DNA of 64,000 nt from Sodalis praecaptivus (GTDB lineage Bacteria > Pseudomonadota > Gammaproteobacteria > Enterobacterales > Enterobacteriaceae): contig NZ_CP006569.1 in the NCBI RefSeq assembly GCF_000517425.1, positions 2,594,760 through 2,658,759 on the forward strand. Direction: 5' to 3'. A program made the translations under genes and the position numbers. Below, in pieces: positions 1-8,347 of this stretch. The notes below the pieces were generated by a model. That model was given only the letters and a program-made list of their open reading frames with translations, ran no database searches and had not been told where the DNA came from. Numbering within the stretch: position 1 is the first letter of the stretch; each line of letters begins with the position of its first letter.

Positions 1-801
1 ATTTCGCTGTGGGTGGCCTACCTCTCGGCGCCGACCGGGGCGCGCATCCGCACCGCCGCCGATTTGGGTGTGGACTTGACCGAGCCCAGCATGGCGGTCA
101 ACAAACCGCAACGGCCGGGGGAATGGCTGGAATACTCACCGCTGGTGACCCTTCTGCTGGCGCTGTTGAGCGTGCTGTGGCTGTACACGGAATTCACCAG
201 CAGCAACCCGATACTGGTGATTTCCAACTTAAACACCTATAACTTTCTGTTTCTGACGTTGGGGATGATACTCTGCTGGCGGCCGATCCGGTTTATCCGC
301 GCCTTTTCCAAAGCGGTACCTTCCGTGGCGGGCGTGCTGATACAATTTCCGCTGTACGGCGGGATCGCCTTCATTATGACCAAGACCGTTAATGCCGACG
401 GCGAGACCCTCTCGCACCTGCTGGCGTCGGGCTTTGTCTCGGTCGCGTCCTCCGAATCCTATGCGGCGGTGATGGGGATTTACTCCGCGGTGCTGGGCTT
501 TTTTATTCCCTCCGGCGGCGGCAAGTGGCTTATCGAAGCGCCCTATGTTCTGCAGGCGGCAAACGAATTGCGCGTCAATCTTGGCTGGGCGGTGCAGGTG
601 TATAACGCCGCCGAAGCGCTGCCGAACCTCATCAACCCGTTCTGGATGTTGCCGCTTTTGGGGGTATTGGGGCTACGCGCGCGGGATATTGTCGGCTTCA
701 CCTTCACCCAGCTTATTGTCCACCTTCCCCTGGTGTTATTGCTGCTGTGGCTTTTCACCGCCACCTTTCATTACGTGCCGCCTATGGTGCCAGCGAAATA
801 A
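1..801 (+). CDS. atoE: AtoE-family short-chain fatty acid transporter, C-terminal part (cut by window edge)
   Basis: The frame is open from base 1, so this is the last 266 codons of a longer gene; E. coli AtoE has about 440 residues, so roughly 40% is missing on the left. The visible part is an inner-membrane protein with several long hydrophobic segments and the motif FIPSGGGKWLIEAP, which I associate with the AtoE/short-chain fatty acid permease family. The family is thought to import acetoacetate, butyrate and similar acids. The rest of the operon lies outside the window, so the partner enzymes cannot be seen. The stop is a TAA, followed by a long non-coding spacer. Confidence 0.85.
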   Translation: MSLWVAYLSAPTGARIRTAADLGVDLTEPSMAVNKPQRPGEWLEYSPLVTLLLALLSVLWLYTEFTSSNPILVISNLNTYNFLFLTLGMILCWRPIRFIRAFSKAVPSVAGVLIQFPLYGGIAFIMTKTVNADGETLSHLLASGFVSVASSESYAAVMGIYSAVLGFFIPSGGGKWLIEAPYVLQAANELRVNLGWAVQVYNAAEALPNLINPFWMLPLLGVLGLRARDIVGFTFTQLIVHLPLVLLLLWLFTATFHYVPPMVPAK

Positions 802-877
802 GCGCCCCTGCGCGGCAATAATGCAACAGAAAAAGCGCCACAGTGGAGTTAACCTCTAGCGCATAATGCGCGATAAG

Positions 878-905
878 ACGGCGGGAAACTATTTTCTCCC
901 GCCGT
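878..905 (+). terminator. Possible terminator hairpin after atoE
   Basis: ACGGCGGGA (878-886) pairs perfectly with TCCCGCCGT (897-905) across a 10-base A/T-rich loop, 77 bases after the transporter stop. There is no clear T-run after it, so intrinsic termination is uncertain. Confidence 0.35.
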
Positions 906-1050
906 GACGTAGCGGGTAGAGGTTATTTTCTGCGTTAACTGATGCTGATACATCGCTATTTTATTAGCGATCGGCGGCAAAGCCGGCGGATAAACCTCGT
1001 TAACGGCGCATGCCTATTTCATGGCGTTACCCGACAGCGCCGAGACGCTA

Positions 1051-1075
1051 TTTTGTCGGCAACGTTGCGACAAAA
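1051..1075. repeat. 25-bp near-perfect palindrome
   Basis: TTTTGTCG (1051-1058) and CGACAAAA (1068-1075) flank the self-complementary CAACGTTG (1060-1067), with one unpaired G between. The arms are T-rich on one side and A-rich on the other, so the element could act as a bidirectional terminator between the convergent genes or as a protein-binding site. Confidence 0.5.
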
Positions 1076-1292
1076 AAGCGCTATTTTTGGCATCGACGCG
1101 CGACGCTCAGACGTTATTACCGCATCGCCGCAGGCTCACCCACGTCTATTCGGGTGCAAAGAGCGCATTCAGCAGAATTCTATTCACTGCGCCCATGGCG
1201 AACGTTGCGGCGTCGTTTTTCTCACGCGATGTTGGTCACCATTGAATACGCGGCGCCCTTTTTTCGGCCGTAGAAAACGGGCCAAAGGGGTT

Positions 1293-1318
1293 CGAGGGGG
1301 CGCCAGTCAGCCCCCTCG
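1293..1318. terminator. GC-rich hairpin between convergent genes
   Basis: CGAGGGGGC (1293-1301) pairs perfectly with GCCCCCTCG (1310-1318) around an 8-base loop. It sits about 75 bases beyond the stop of the minus-strand cyclodeaminase gene. Neither side has a T-run, so its role as a terminator is tentative. Confidence 0.35.
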
Positions 1319-1391
1319 CTGCCGACAACGCTGCGCCGTGACAGGTTAGCGCGGCGACGTTTGCCGCCGCCGTTATCTGCCCAGTGACGCG

Positions 1392-2312
1392 TTACTTACC
1401 CAAGCGCTGTTTTGCGACGCGTCCGGCGGCTAAATCCCAGGCGGCGGTGCCGACGGTTTTAAAGACGATGGGACGCGTGCTTTCCGGTGGTGCGGTTAAC
1501 CCTTGGGCCAGGGAAAAGGTGGCGCGCCAGTCGATATTGGCTTGAATCAAATCCCCCGCCTCATGCCTGGCGCCGTCGGGATCGTCCAGGTAAATATCGC
1601 TGCCGGACAGCGTCACCGCGCCTATTTCCGCCATTTCCGGTTTGAAGGCGCCGACGCCGATAATCAACAGCCCCGCCCGCGCGGCCGCATTATATACCGG
1701 CCGCTGGCTGGTGGTCAGCGTGATGACAACCGACACGTTGTCCGGTATGGCGTCGCTGACGCAGGGGTGAAGATCGCCATGCAGCGGGCGCAGTTCATCA
1801 CAAAACGCCTGCGCACGCGCCGCGCTGGTCCCGCGCACCCAGACCCGGCACGCGGGATACAACGCTGCGATAGCGAGTAAATGATAGCGGGATTGCGTTC
1901 CGCTACCGATGAGCAAGATTTCCCGCGGCGGCTCGGGCAGCAGCGCAATAATGCCAAGCATGGATACCGCCGCCGTCCGCCGGCCGGTCACTTCTGGACC
2001 ATCTAGCACAAAAAGCGGCACGCCATTTTGCGCATCAAACACCGCCACCTGCCCGTGAAGGGTGGGTAAACCGAGCTGGCGGTTATCGGGCACCACATTC
2101 ACCAATTTGTGTATCGCCAAATCCGGCGCGACGGCGGGCATACTGAGCATGACCCCTTTGTTGTTCAGCGGCACCACCATGCGTTCGGGGCTGAGGATCC
2201 GTCCCGCGGTATAATCGGCTACCGCCTGACGCAAAGCCTCGACGAGAGGTTTAAACGGCAATAAATCGGCGGTCTGTTTTCGGTCGAAGACCTGATAGGG
2301 ATCTGGGGTCAT
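1392..2312 (-). CDS. Ornithine cyclodeaminase/mu-crystallin family protein (possible ketimine reductase)
   Basis: A 306-residue protein of the ornithine cyclodeaminase/mu-crystallin family. Visible features are the active-site-like HKLVNVVPDN segment (Lys69), the NAD(P)-binding GSGTQ (136-140), and a C-terminal Asp-rich YLDDPDGARHEAGDL stretch. Members either cyclise L-ornithine to proline or reduce cyclic imines such as pyrroline-2-carboxylate; the sequence alone does not decide between these. The start at 2312 is chosen because AGGAAAG lies just upstream; an open frame continues to 2540 but lacks family character. The start overlaps the stop of a 21-codon upstream ORF by 4 bases (ATGA), which suggests translational coupling. 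Confidence 0.8.
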   Translation of the reverse strand: MTPDPYQVFDRKQTADLLPFKPLVEALRQAVADYTAGRILSPERMVVPLNNKGVMLSMPAVAPDLAIHKLVNVVPDNRQLGLPTLHGQVAVFDAQNGVPLFVLDGPEVTGRRTAAVSMLGIIALLPEPPREILLIGSGTQSRYHLLAIAALYPACRVWVRGTSAARAQAFCDELRPLHGDLHPCVSDAIPDNVSVVITLTTSQRPVYNAAARAGLLIIGVGAFKPEMAEIGAVTLSGSDIYLDDPDGARHEAGDLIQANIDWRATFSLAQGLTAPPESTRPIVFKTVGTAAWDLAAGRVAKQRLGK

Positions 2313-2374
2313 ATTCTTTCCTGTCGGCTGTGGCGTAAATAGTGCAAGGTAGTCTGCATAATAACGCATTTCAT
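2309..2374 (-). CDS. 21-codon upstream ORF coupled to the cyclodeaminase-family gene
   Basis: A short ORF with a good ribosome binding site (GGGAAAGGAAC, then ATG at 2374) encodes 21 residues beginning MKCVIMQTTL. Its TGA overlaps the ATG of the downstream gene in an ATGA arrangement. It is too short for family recognition. It could be a leader peptide or a coupling device, or chance; the strong binding site and exact overlap favour real translation. It is in a different frame from the N-terminal extension of the downstream gene. Confidence 0.45.
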   Translation of the reverse strand: MKCVIMQTTLHYLRHSRQERI

Positions 2375-2700
2375 TGTTCCTTTCCCGCAAAATTACCCGA
2401 AAGGCGCGCTGAAATAACCCGATGTCGGCGCTAAGGGCAGGTTGCGCAATGATGCCGGCGGAGGTTGGTGAAATAGCCTTCCCGTTATTTTCAGCCATTG
2501 TCCTCGCTGCTATGGGCGACCGAAAAAATAACGGCATCACCTAGAGCTGCGTTGAAAAAAAATAACGGGTTTTTAAACGAACCCTAATGGCGGCAGAGGT
2601 CACCGTGGCGACATCTAAAGTCTAATTGTACCGGCCCGATGGCCTTATAACGGATAAGCGGGAAAAAGCCTTTACGCCGTCTGCGTTGCCGCACCCTTAT

Positions 2701-2791
2701 TCGCACTCACCCTTGCGCGCCTTACCCCTGCGCTGACGCACCTTTATTCATTCGCACTCCCCCTTGCTCGCTTTACCCCTGCGCTGACGCG
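2701..2791. repeat. 51-bp direct repeat, two copies
   Basis: A segment starting TCGCACTC at 2701 recurs at 2752. Both copies share a core of TTACCCCTGCGCTGACGC, with a few substitutions elsewhere. The repeat lies in the 347-bp spacer (2541-2887) between two minus-strand genes. I see nothing else in that spacer apart from GC-rich, gene-free sequence. Confidence 0.7.
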
Positions 2792-2887
2792 CCATGAAGT
2801 ACGCTTACGCCCACTCTTCCGTACCCCATGGCCCATCACCCCTGCGGCGGCGCACCGTAAGACATATCCGCCATACCGGCATGACGC

Positions 2888-3526
2888 TCACTGACCAGCG
2901 GCCTGGCGTGGTGGGTTAGCCGCCCGGTTGTTGTCCCATAAGCTCATGATTTGCGTGATGCCCCCCTCTATCGCCGCCAGAGGGATACCATCGCGGGCCA
3001 GCGTCGAGATGCCCAGCAAGAAGCCATCGAACGCCACCGTCAACGCTGGAATATCGCTGTTGCGCTGCAGCTCACCCGTTTCTACGCCCCGCGCTAGGCA
3101 GCGTTGCAAGCCGCTGCGCGTACGCTGGCGGGAGTCCGCCAGCGGCTGCATCAGCGGCTTATTGGCCGCCGAGCAGGCCGTCATGACGCCGAGGGCCACC
3201 ATACACCCTTGCGGATGCCCCGGCTCGCACTGCATGCGCGCGGATCGCAGCAGCGCAGTTTCAATGGCGGCGCGCGGCGGCAGCTCCGCCTGCCATAAAG
3301 GGTCGGTGACACGGCCGTAGGTGGTGAGATAGCGATCCACGGCTTCGCGAAACAGCGCCTCTTTGGAACCAAAAGCCGCGTAAAAGCTGGGAGCGGTGAT
3401 CCCCCTCCCGATGGCGGCTTTCAACTGCGCCAGCGATGTCGACTCGTAGCCATGCTCCCAGAAAAGATGCATTGCCTGACTCACCGCCGCCTCCCGGTCA
3501 AAGGTCCTCGGCCGTCCCGTTCTCAT
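2888..3526 (-). CDS. TetR/AcrR family transcriptional regulator
   Basis: A 212-residue TetR-type repressor. The N-terminus has the usual start (GRPRTFDREAAVSQAM), followed by a helix-turn-helix spanning about residues 27-52 with the characteristic FYAAFGSKEALF recognition/anchor segment. The C-terminal ligand domain is generic. The ATG at 3526 has GGAG nine bases upstream. It is divergent from the MFS efflux gene at 3720, and the spacer carries three copies of an operator-like dyad. This is the classic arrangement of a drug-responsive repressor controlling itself and an exporter. The ligand is unknown. Confidence 0.9.
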   Translation of the reverse strand: MRTGRPRTFDREAAVSQAMHLFWEHGYESTSLAQLKAAIGRGITAPSFYAAFGSKEALFREAVDRYLTTYGRVTDPLWQAELPPRAAIETALLRSARMQCEPGHPQGCMVALGVMTACSAANKPLMQPLADSRQRTRSGLQRCLARGVETGELQRNSDIPALTVAFDGFLLGISTLARDGIPLAAIEGGITQIMSLWDNNRAANPPRQAAGQ

Positions 3527-3551
3527 TATTGCGCTCCAGGCTAAAGGTACT

Positions 3552-3576
3552 TATTTATACTAATCGATACATAAAA
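3552..3576. promoter_or_regulatory. Operator-like repeat, copy 1 (TetR)
   Basis: Contains TATACTAATCGATACA, an imperfect dyad of the form TATAYC-N4-GATAYA within TATTTATAC...ATAAAA. It lies 26 bases upstream of the tetR start and exactly 50 bp from copy 2. Confidence 0.6.
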
Positions 3577-3601
3577 GATTGACAACCTACGGTCGGTCAT
3601 A

Positions 3602-3626
3602 TATTTATACCGTTCGATATATAAGT
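3602..3626. promoter_or_regulatory. Operator-like repeat, copy 2 (TetR)
   Basis: Contains TATACCGTTCGATATA, the most symmetrical of the three copies (TATACC / TATATC when folded). It is spaced 50 bp from copy 1, so both fall on nearly the same helix face. Confidence 0.6.
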
Positions 3627-3692
3627 AACCTTCTCCGCCGCGTCACCGCGTTCTTCGGCTGGGGATTTTCCGGCGCGGCAGCGTATACCTTA

Positions 3693-3717
3693 TATTTATA
3701 CCAATTGATACAAAAGG
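3693..3717. promoter_or_regulatory. Operator-like repeat, copy 3, overlapping the MFS ribosome binding site
   Basis: Contains TATACCAATTGATACA followed by AAAGG, which is itself the Shine-Dalgarno sequence of the MFS gene. A regulator bound here would lie directly over the start of the exporter transcript. Confidence 0.55.
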
Positions 3718-3719
3718 TA

Positions 3720-4928
3720 ATGATGATGACTCAATGGCCTTCGGTTAAGGCATCCCGTATTGCAGATCAGGGCGCACTGCCCGTTCTGGCATTGTTGGCG
3801 CTGGCCATGACCGGCTTTATTTGCATTCTGACCGAAACGTTGCCCGCCGGCCTATTGCCGCAAATCGGCGCCGGCCTGCATATCTCCCCCGCGCTGGCGG
3901 GCCAGATGGTCACCGCCTATGCCGCCGGTTCGCTTATCGCCGCCATACCGCTGACCCTCGTCACCCGTACCTGGCCGCGCCGGCAGGTGTTGCTGGCGAC
4001 CGTTCTCGGTTTTCTGCTGTTCAATGCCTTGACGGCGGTAACCTCCCAGGTGGCGGTGCTCTTGACGGCCCGCTTTCTGGCCGGGGCCGCCGCGGGTCTG
4101 GCCTGGAGCCTGTTGGCGGGCTATGCCCGGCGAATGGTTCCGCCGGCGCAGCAGGGCCGCGCCATGGCGCTGGCCATGATCGGTACCCCCGTGGCCCTCT
4201 CGCTGGGGGTACCGATCGGCACTTGGCTCGGCACCCTCCTGGACTGGCGCATGAGTTTCGCCGCCATGTCGCTGCTGTCGCTGCTGTTGATGGCGTGGAT
4301 TGTACTGGCGGTACCCAACTTTCCCGGCCAGCGGGACCGGCGGCAGGCGCGGCCGGGCACGGTGCTGCGCAACCCCGGCGTCCAGGCGGTGCTGGCGGTG
4401 GTCTTCACCTGGATGCTGGCGCATAACATTCTTTACACCTACGTTGCCCCCTTGGTGACACCCGCCGGGCTGGCGAACCGGGTAGATAGCGTGCTGTTGA
4501 TATTCGGCCTGGCGGCGCTGGCGGGGATTGTCATTACCGGGCGGGTGATCGACCGCCATTTGCGCCGGGCGGTGTTGGCGTCGCTGTCCGGCTTTGCCCT
4601 GGCCGCGCTGGTTTTTGCGCTGAACGGCGTCTCCCCCGTGCTGATGTATGCCGGCGTCGCCGTCTGGGGGTTGACGTTTGGCGGCGCCGCCACGCTGCTG
4701 CAAACCGCGCTGGCCGATGCGGCGGGGGAAAGTGCCGATGTGGCGCTGTCCCTGAATGTCGTGACCTGGAACAGCGCCATCGCTCTGGGCGGCCTGGCGG
4801 GCGGGCTACTGCTGACGCACGGCGGCGTCAGTACGTTCCCGCCGGTGGTCATACTACTGGTCCTGACAGGCCTCGCTATCGCCTGGCGCGCTTCGGCCCA
4901 CGGCTTTGTCGCGGGCCGGCGCCACTAG
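3720..4928 (+). CDS. MFS drug/sugar efflux transporter (DHA1 type)
   Basis: About 402 residues with 12 predicted membrane segments, an inner-membrane proton-driven exporter. The first segment is followed by LTETLPAGLLPQI, typical of the AraJ/YdhP-like sugar-efflux and drug-efflux branch, and RFLAGAAAGLAWSLLAGYARRM matches motif B/C of 12-TM exporters. Three consecutive ATG codons (3720, 3723, 3726) follow AAAAGG; 3726 has the best spacing, 3720 is the outermost. The open frame extends back to 3579, but that part contains the operators and is unlikely to be translated. It is divergent from tetR, which presumably represses it. Confidence 0.85.
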   Translation: MMMTQWPSVKASRIADQGALPVLALLALAMTGFICILTETLPAGLLPQIGAGLHISPALAGQMVTAYAAGSLIAAIPLTLVTRTWPRRQVLLATVLGFLLFNALTAVTSQVAVLLTARFLAGAAAGLAWSLLAGYARRMVPPAQQGRAMALAMIGTPVALSLGVPIGTWLGTLLDWRMSFAAMSLLSLLLMAWIVLAVPNFPGQRDRRQARPGTVLRNPGVQAVLAVVFTWMLAHNILYTYVAPLVTPAGLANRVDSVLLIFGLAALAGIVITGRVIDRHLRRAVLASLSGFALAALVFALNGVSPVLMYAGVAVWGLTFGGAATLLQTALADAAGESADVALSLNVVTWNSAIALGGLAGGLLLTHGGVSTFPPVVILLVLTGLAIAWRASAHGFVAGRRH

Positions 4929-4948
4929 CGTTACGCCAGAAACGGCCT

Positions 4949-5053
4949 GTAACCCTGACGCGAATATCGCGCCGGCAACCGGATTCACCCTGGCGCGACG
5001 CTTCGCGCTGGACAGCCGTCGTTACCCTGATGCGGAGTATCGCGTCGGAAGTC
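4949..5053. repeat. Degenerate 36-bp tandem repeat, three copies
   Basis: Copies begin near 4949, 4985 and 5021. Each holds an ACCCTG core followed about 10 bases later by a TCGCG-type core. Copies 1 and 3 are most alike. The array sits just downstream of the MFS stop. Confidence 0.55.
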
Positions 5054-5141
5054 TTTAATTATTCAGGCGCCGGTCGCCGCCCTTGGGCCCTGTCTTCACC
5101 CAAGCGCCGGACGCCGCCGCTCCACGACAGGAGAGCACACG

Positions 5142-6098
5142 ATGATAACCCTTATACGCACCTGCTATGGCGCATTGCTGAGCGCCGCGCTGCTGTTCGC
5201 CGCGCCGGCGGCAGCCCAGGACCGCTTTTTACCGCCGGCCGGTTTTACGTCCGCCTATCAGACCATCAATCATGTCAGGTTACATTATGTCAAAGGCGGA
5301 CAGGGACCGCTGGTTTTGCTGGTGCACGGCTTCGGCCAGTCCTGGTACGAGTGGCGCACGCTGATGCCGCTGCTGGCCGCGCAGCATACGGTGATTGCCG
5401 TGGACTTACCCGGCCTCGGCGATTCCGCCCCGCCCGTCAGCGGCTATTCCGGCGCAGCGATCGCCGACGCTCTTTACCGGTTGGCGCTACACCCTAGCCA
5501 AGGGCAACCCTTCTCATTGGTGGCCCACGATATCGGTATTTGGAATACCTATCCGCTGGCGGTAAAACACCCGCGCCATATCGATAAAGTGGTATTTATG
5601 GAAGCGCCGATACCGGATAAACGTCTGTATGACTTCCCGGCTTTCTCGCCGCAGGGTGAATCGCTGGTCTGGCATTTCAGCTTCTTTGCCGCCGGCGACA
5701 ATCTGGCTGAAACGCTAATTGCCGGTCATGAAAAAACGTTCCTGACGCATTTTATCCGCTCCCACGCCACCCGCCAGGCGGCGTTTACGCCGCAGCTCCT
5801 GGACGGCTACGCGGCCGCCTATGCCAAGCCGTCCAGCCTGCATGCATCATTTGAATATTATCGCGCGCTCAACATCTCAATCGCGCAAAACGCCGTGCTG
5901 GGGCAACACCCGCTGCCCATGCCGGTGATGGCGATTGGCGGCGGCGGCCATGGCGGCATGGGGCAATTTCAGGTCGATCAGATGCGCCACTATGCCACAC
6001 GGGTCACGGGCCATGTCCTGCCCGGCTGCGGCCACTGGCTACCGGAAGAGTGCCCCGCGACGCTCAATCCGCTGGTAGTGGACTTTTTGGCGCGCTAA
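5142..6098 (+). CDS. Secreted alpha/beta hydrolase, epoxide-hydrolase-like
   Basis: A 318-residue protein with a clear signal peptide (residues 1-25, ending APAAAQ), so probably periplasmic. The alpha/beta-hydrolase fold is shown by the oxyanion motif HGFGQ (62-66), the nucleophile elbow with an Asp instead of Ser (VAHDIG, Asp130), and the catalytic His in GCGHWLPEE (His298). An Asp nucleophile and a cap containing EYYRAL point to the epoxide hydrolase/haloalkane dehalogenase branch rather than an esterase. Its stop overlaps the stop of the convergent LysR gene by 3 bases. The substrate is unknown. Confidence 0.8.
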   Translation: MITLIRTCYGALLSAALLFAAPAAAQDRFLPPAGFTSAYQTINHVRLHYVKGGQGPLVLLVHGFGQSWYEWRTLMPLLAAQHTVIAVDLPGLGDSAPPVSGYSGAAIADALYRLALHPSQGQPFSLVAHDIGIWNTYPLAVKHPRHIDKVVFMEAPIPDKRLYDFPAFSPQGESLVWHFSFFAAGDNLAETLIAGHEKTFLTHFIRSHATRQAAFTPQLLDGYAAAYAKPSSLHASFEYYRALNISIAQNAVLGQHPLPMPVMAIGGGGHGGMGQFQVDQMRHYATRVTGHVLPGCGHWLPEECPATLNPLVVDFLAR

Positions 6099-7006
6099 GC
6101 CGGTGAGCGGACGGCCGCGTCTCCCCGCTCCGCCACCAGCACATCGATGAAGCAGCGGATCCGCGCGGCCAGATGTTTTTTGCTGGGATAAATAAGGTAA
6201 GCCGTGACATCGCGCGTGCGGCACTCGCTGAATAAGGGGACCAGGCGGCCATCAGCCACCGCCGCCCGCGTGATAAATTCCGGCAGTAGCGCGATGCCCA
6301 TACCGGCCAGGGCGGCATCCCGAACCGCTTCAGCATTATCAAAATAGACCTTCTCCCGCCCCGCCACCGTGTGTAAGTCGCCGTCCGGCATCCGCAGTTG
6401 CCAGGGCAGCGGCGCACGGCGCGTGCCGTACATCAGTCGATCATAGCCGTCAAGCGCCTCAACGGAAGGAGGCATGCCTTTCGCCGCCAGAAAATCGGGC
6501 GCGGCGACCATTTGGCTGCTGTAGCGGGCGAGCGTCCTGATAATCAATTGTGAGGTATCGGCGGGGGGCTTGCCGAGGCGAATGGCCAAATCAAACCCCT
6601 CTTCAATCAGATCGCTAACGGCATCGCTGAAATTGATTTCGACGTCGACTTCCGGCCAACGCCGAACAAAGTCGCTCACCACCGGTAGAATATGCACGCG
6701 GCCATAGGTGACCGGCAGCGTGATCTTTAGCGTGCCTTTGGGGTACGGCTTCTCCTGTTTTATCAGCGCTTCCGCTTCGGCCAGCTCCTGTATGGCCTGT
6801 GCGCAGCGTTCATAAAACAGCTGGCCGTCCGTGGTCAGCGTCAGGCTGCGCGTCGTGCGGTGAAACAGCCGTACCCCCAAATGCGCCTCCAGTTTTGCGA
6901 CAGATTTGCCAATAGCGGAACGCGTCAGCCCGCGCTTTTTGGCCGCCGCCGCAAAACTGCCCGCCTTCACCACCGCAATAAACGCCTGTAGGCTGGTTAT
7001 CTCCAT
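6095..7006 (-). CDS. LysR family transcriptional regulator
   Basis: A 303-residue LysR-type regulator. The N-terminal winged helix (residues 1-60) contains [32 protein letters not shown], and the C-terminal substrate-binding domain runs from about residue 90. The start at 7006 follows GGAGGAAGCGAA; the frame continues ten codons upstream but without a site. It is convergent with the epoxide-hydrolase-like gene and divergent from the esterase at 7121, with 114 bp between the starts, so the esterase is its most likely target. The inducer is unknown. Confidence 0.88.
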   Translation of the reverse strand: MEITSLQAFIAVVKAGSFAAAAKKRGLTRSAIGKSVAKLEAHLGVRLFHRTTRSLTLTTDGQLFYERCAQAIQELAEAEALIKQEKPYPKGTLKITLPVTYGRVHILPVVSDFVRRWPEVDVEINFSDAVSDLIEEGFDLAIRLGKPPADTSQLIIRTLARYSSQMVAAPDFLAAKGMPPSVEALDGYDRLMYGTRRAPLPWQLRMPDGDLHTVAGREKVYFDNAEAVRDAALAGMGIALLPEFITRAAVADGRLVPLFSECRTRDVTAYLIYPSKKHLAARIRCFIDVLVAERGDAAVRSPA

Positions 7007-7120
7007 TTCGCTTCCTCCACCGCTTCGGGACGCCACGCGGCCACTGTGTAGAAATTAATTCACCAATGAAACATTTATAGTTCATCACGTGAATGTAATT
7101 ATCCTTTGGAGGCATTATCG

Positions 7121-8116
7121 ATGTACAGCGAATCTGTGAACCGTCTTTTAGAACAGTGGCGCACCAGCGCCGCGCCCCTTGAACGCGCGCTCAAGGGCGA
7201 GCCGGGTGCGGATTGGCCCGAGGCGCGTGAAAACTATCTTGCGGCGCTTGCGACCCTCTTCCCCGCGCCGCCGGCGGTGCATATTGCCGACACGATGCTG
7301 GCCGGGCAGCCCACCTCGCTTATCACCCCGTCGCAAGCCGAGCAGCCCGCAGGGTTTATTACCCCGCCGCGGCCCGGCCAACCTACCGGGCTCGCTCCAC
7401 GGTCGCAACCGCACGCGCGGCGCGTATTGCTCTACCTGCACGGGGGCGGTTATGCCAGCGGCGGCCGCCGCGGTTATCACGGGCTGGGCGGTCGTTTCGC
7501 CCGGCGGCTTAATGCCCAAGTGTACATCCCCGACTACCGGCTGGCCCCTGAGCATCCCTTTCCCGCCGCTATCGACGATGCGTTTGCCGCTTATCGCGCG
7601 TTGTTGGCGGACGGCGCCGAACCGGCGTCCATCATGCTCGCGGGCGATTCGGCCGGCGGCGCGCTGGTGGTGACGCTGCTGCGTAAAATTCGCGATGCCG
7701 GTCTGGCGCAGCCGGCGGGCGGTGTGGCGCTCTCTCCCTGGGCCGATATCAGCCAGAGCGGGGGATCCGCCGTAAGCAGGGAAGGACGGGATCCCCTCTG
7801 CGGCGTCGCGTTTCTCAATCTCTTGGCGCGCAACTATCTCGGTGCCGTAGCCGCCACCCATCCCGATGCCTCGCCGGTATTCGCCGACGTCAGCGGTATC
7901 GCGCCGGTGATGATTCAAGTTGGCGAAAACGAAGTGATGCTAAGCGACGCCCTGCGGCTGGCGGCACGGCTTGGCGAGCAGCGCGTCCGCGTCACCCTGG
8001 AGGTTTGGCCGGCGATGTTTCACGTCTGGCATCTGTGCGCGGACGTCCTCCCCGAGGCGGAACGGGCCATTGCCAACGCCGCCGCGTTTCTTCTGGGTAC
8101 CCAGGCCGACCGATAA
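7121..8116 (+). CDS. Alpha/beta hydrolase, hormone-sensitive-lipase-like esterase
   Basis: A 331-residue cytoplasmic esterase of the HSL (alpha/beta hydrolase fold-3) family. It has the oxyanion motif LHGGGY (106-111), the PDYRLAPEHPFPAA block, the nucleophile elbow GDSAGG (Ser177), an acidic residue near 270-276 and the catalytic His301 (MFHVWH). GGAGG eight bases before ATG 7121 fixes the start. Odd feature: residues 62-98 are three imperfect 12-13-residue repeats beginning GQPTS, QPAGF and QPTGL, inserted between the N-terminal cap and the HGGG motif. It is divergent from a LysR gene that probably controls it. Confidence 0.85.
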   Translation: MYSESVNRLLEQWRTSAAPLERALKGEPGADWPEARENYLAALATLFPAPPAVHIADTMLAGQPTSLITPSQAEQPAGFITPPRPGQPTGLAPRSQPHARRVLLYLHGGGYASGGRRGYHGLGGRFARRLNAQVYIPDYRLAPEHPFPAAIDDAFAAYRALLADGAEPASIMLAGDSAGGALVVTLLRKIRDAGLAQPAGGVALSPWADISQSGGSAVSREGRDPLCGVAFLNLLARNYLGAVAATHPDASPVFADVSGIAPVMIQVGENEVMLSDALRLAARLGEQRVRVTLEVWPAMFHVWHLCADVLPEAERAIANAAAFLLGTQADR

Positions 8117-8171
8117 CCTCCCCGGCCCGCCATAGCCTCGCGATCTACGGGAGAAGGCAGAGCGTCTTACC

Positions 8172-8298
8172 TTACGCCGGCGCTCTGACACGGCTTCACC
8201 GCCCGAATAGCGGCAGAGGGGCTGAGTGTTTACGCCGGCGCTTTGGCACGGCAGCACCGCCCGGATAGCGGCAGAGGAACCGAGTGTTTACGCCGGCG
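8172..8298. repeat. 58-bp tandem repeat, two copies plus a fragment
   Basis: Units start with TTACGCCGGCG at 8172, 8230 and 8288 (the last is only a fragment). Conserved parts include CACCGCCCG and ATAGCGGCAGAGG. The array is intergenic, between convergent stops, in the 231-bp spacer after the esterase. Confidence 0.75.
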
Positions 8299-8347
8299 GC
8301 CAATCCGCTGGTGTCGGTCTTGTGGTCCCACGGCCCAGGCGTAGCGG

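Larger units (their letters stand above)
802..1391. other. 590-bp spacer with hairpins, no credible gene
   Basis: This stretch lies between convergent genes. Its reading frames are short and Arg-rich and look non-coding. It holds three inverted repeats, listed separately: 878-905, 1051-1075 and 1293-1318. No promoter or RNA gene was recognised. Confidence 0.5.

Noticed and set aside
2701-2791. CRISPR-like structure from regularly spaced repeats (also considered for the arrays at 8172, 26946, 32211, 42548, 49995 and 62335)
   Set aside because: All are direct tandem duplications without unique spacers, and no cas genes are present.
3579-3719. N-terminal extension of the MFS exporter
   Set aside because: The frame is open but contains two of the three operator copies, lacks a ribosome binding site, and adds a segment absent from the family.
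3852-4703. Long minus-strand open frame opposite the MFS gene
   Set aside because: A Gln/His/Arg-rich antisense shadow of the MFS gene, typical of GC-rich DNA. The same applies to 7148-7918, 22640-23317, 23936-24859 and 34445-35182.
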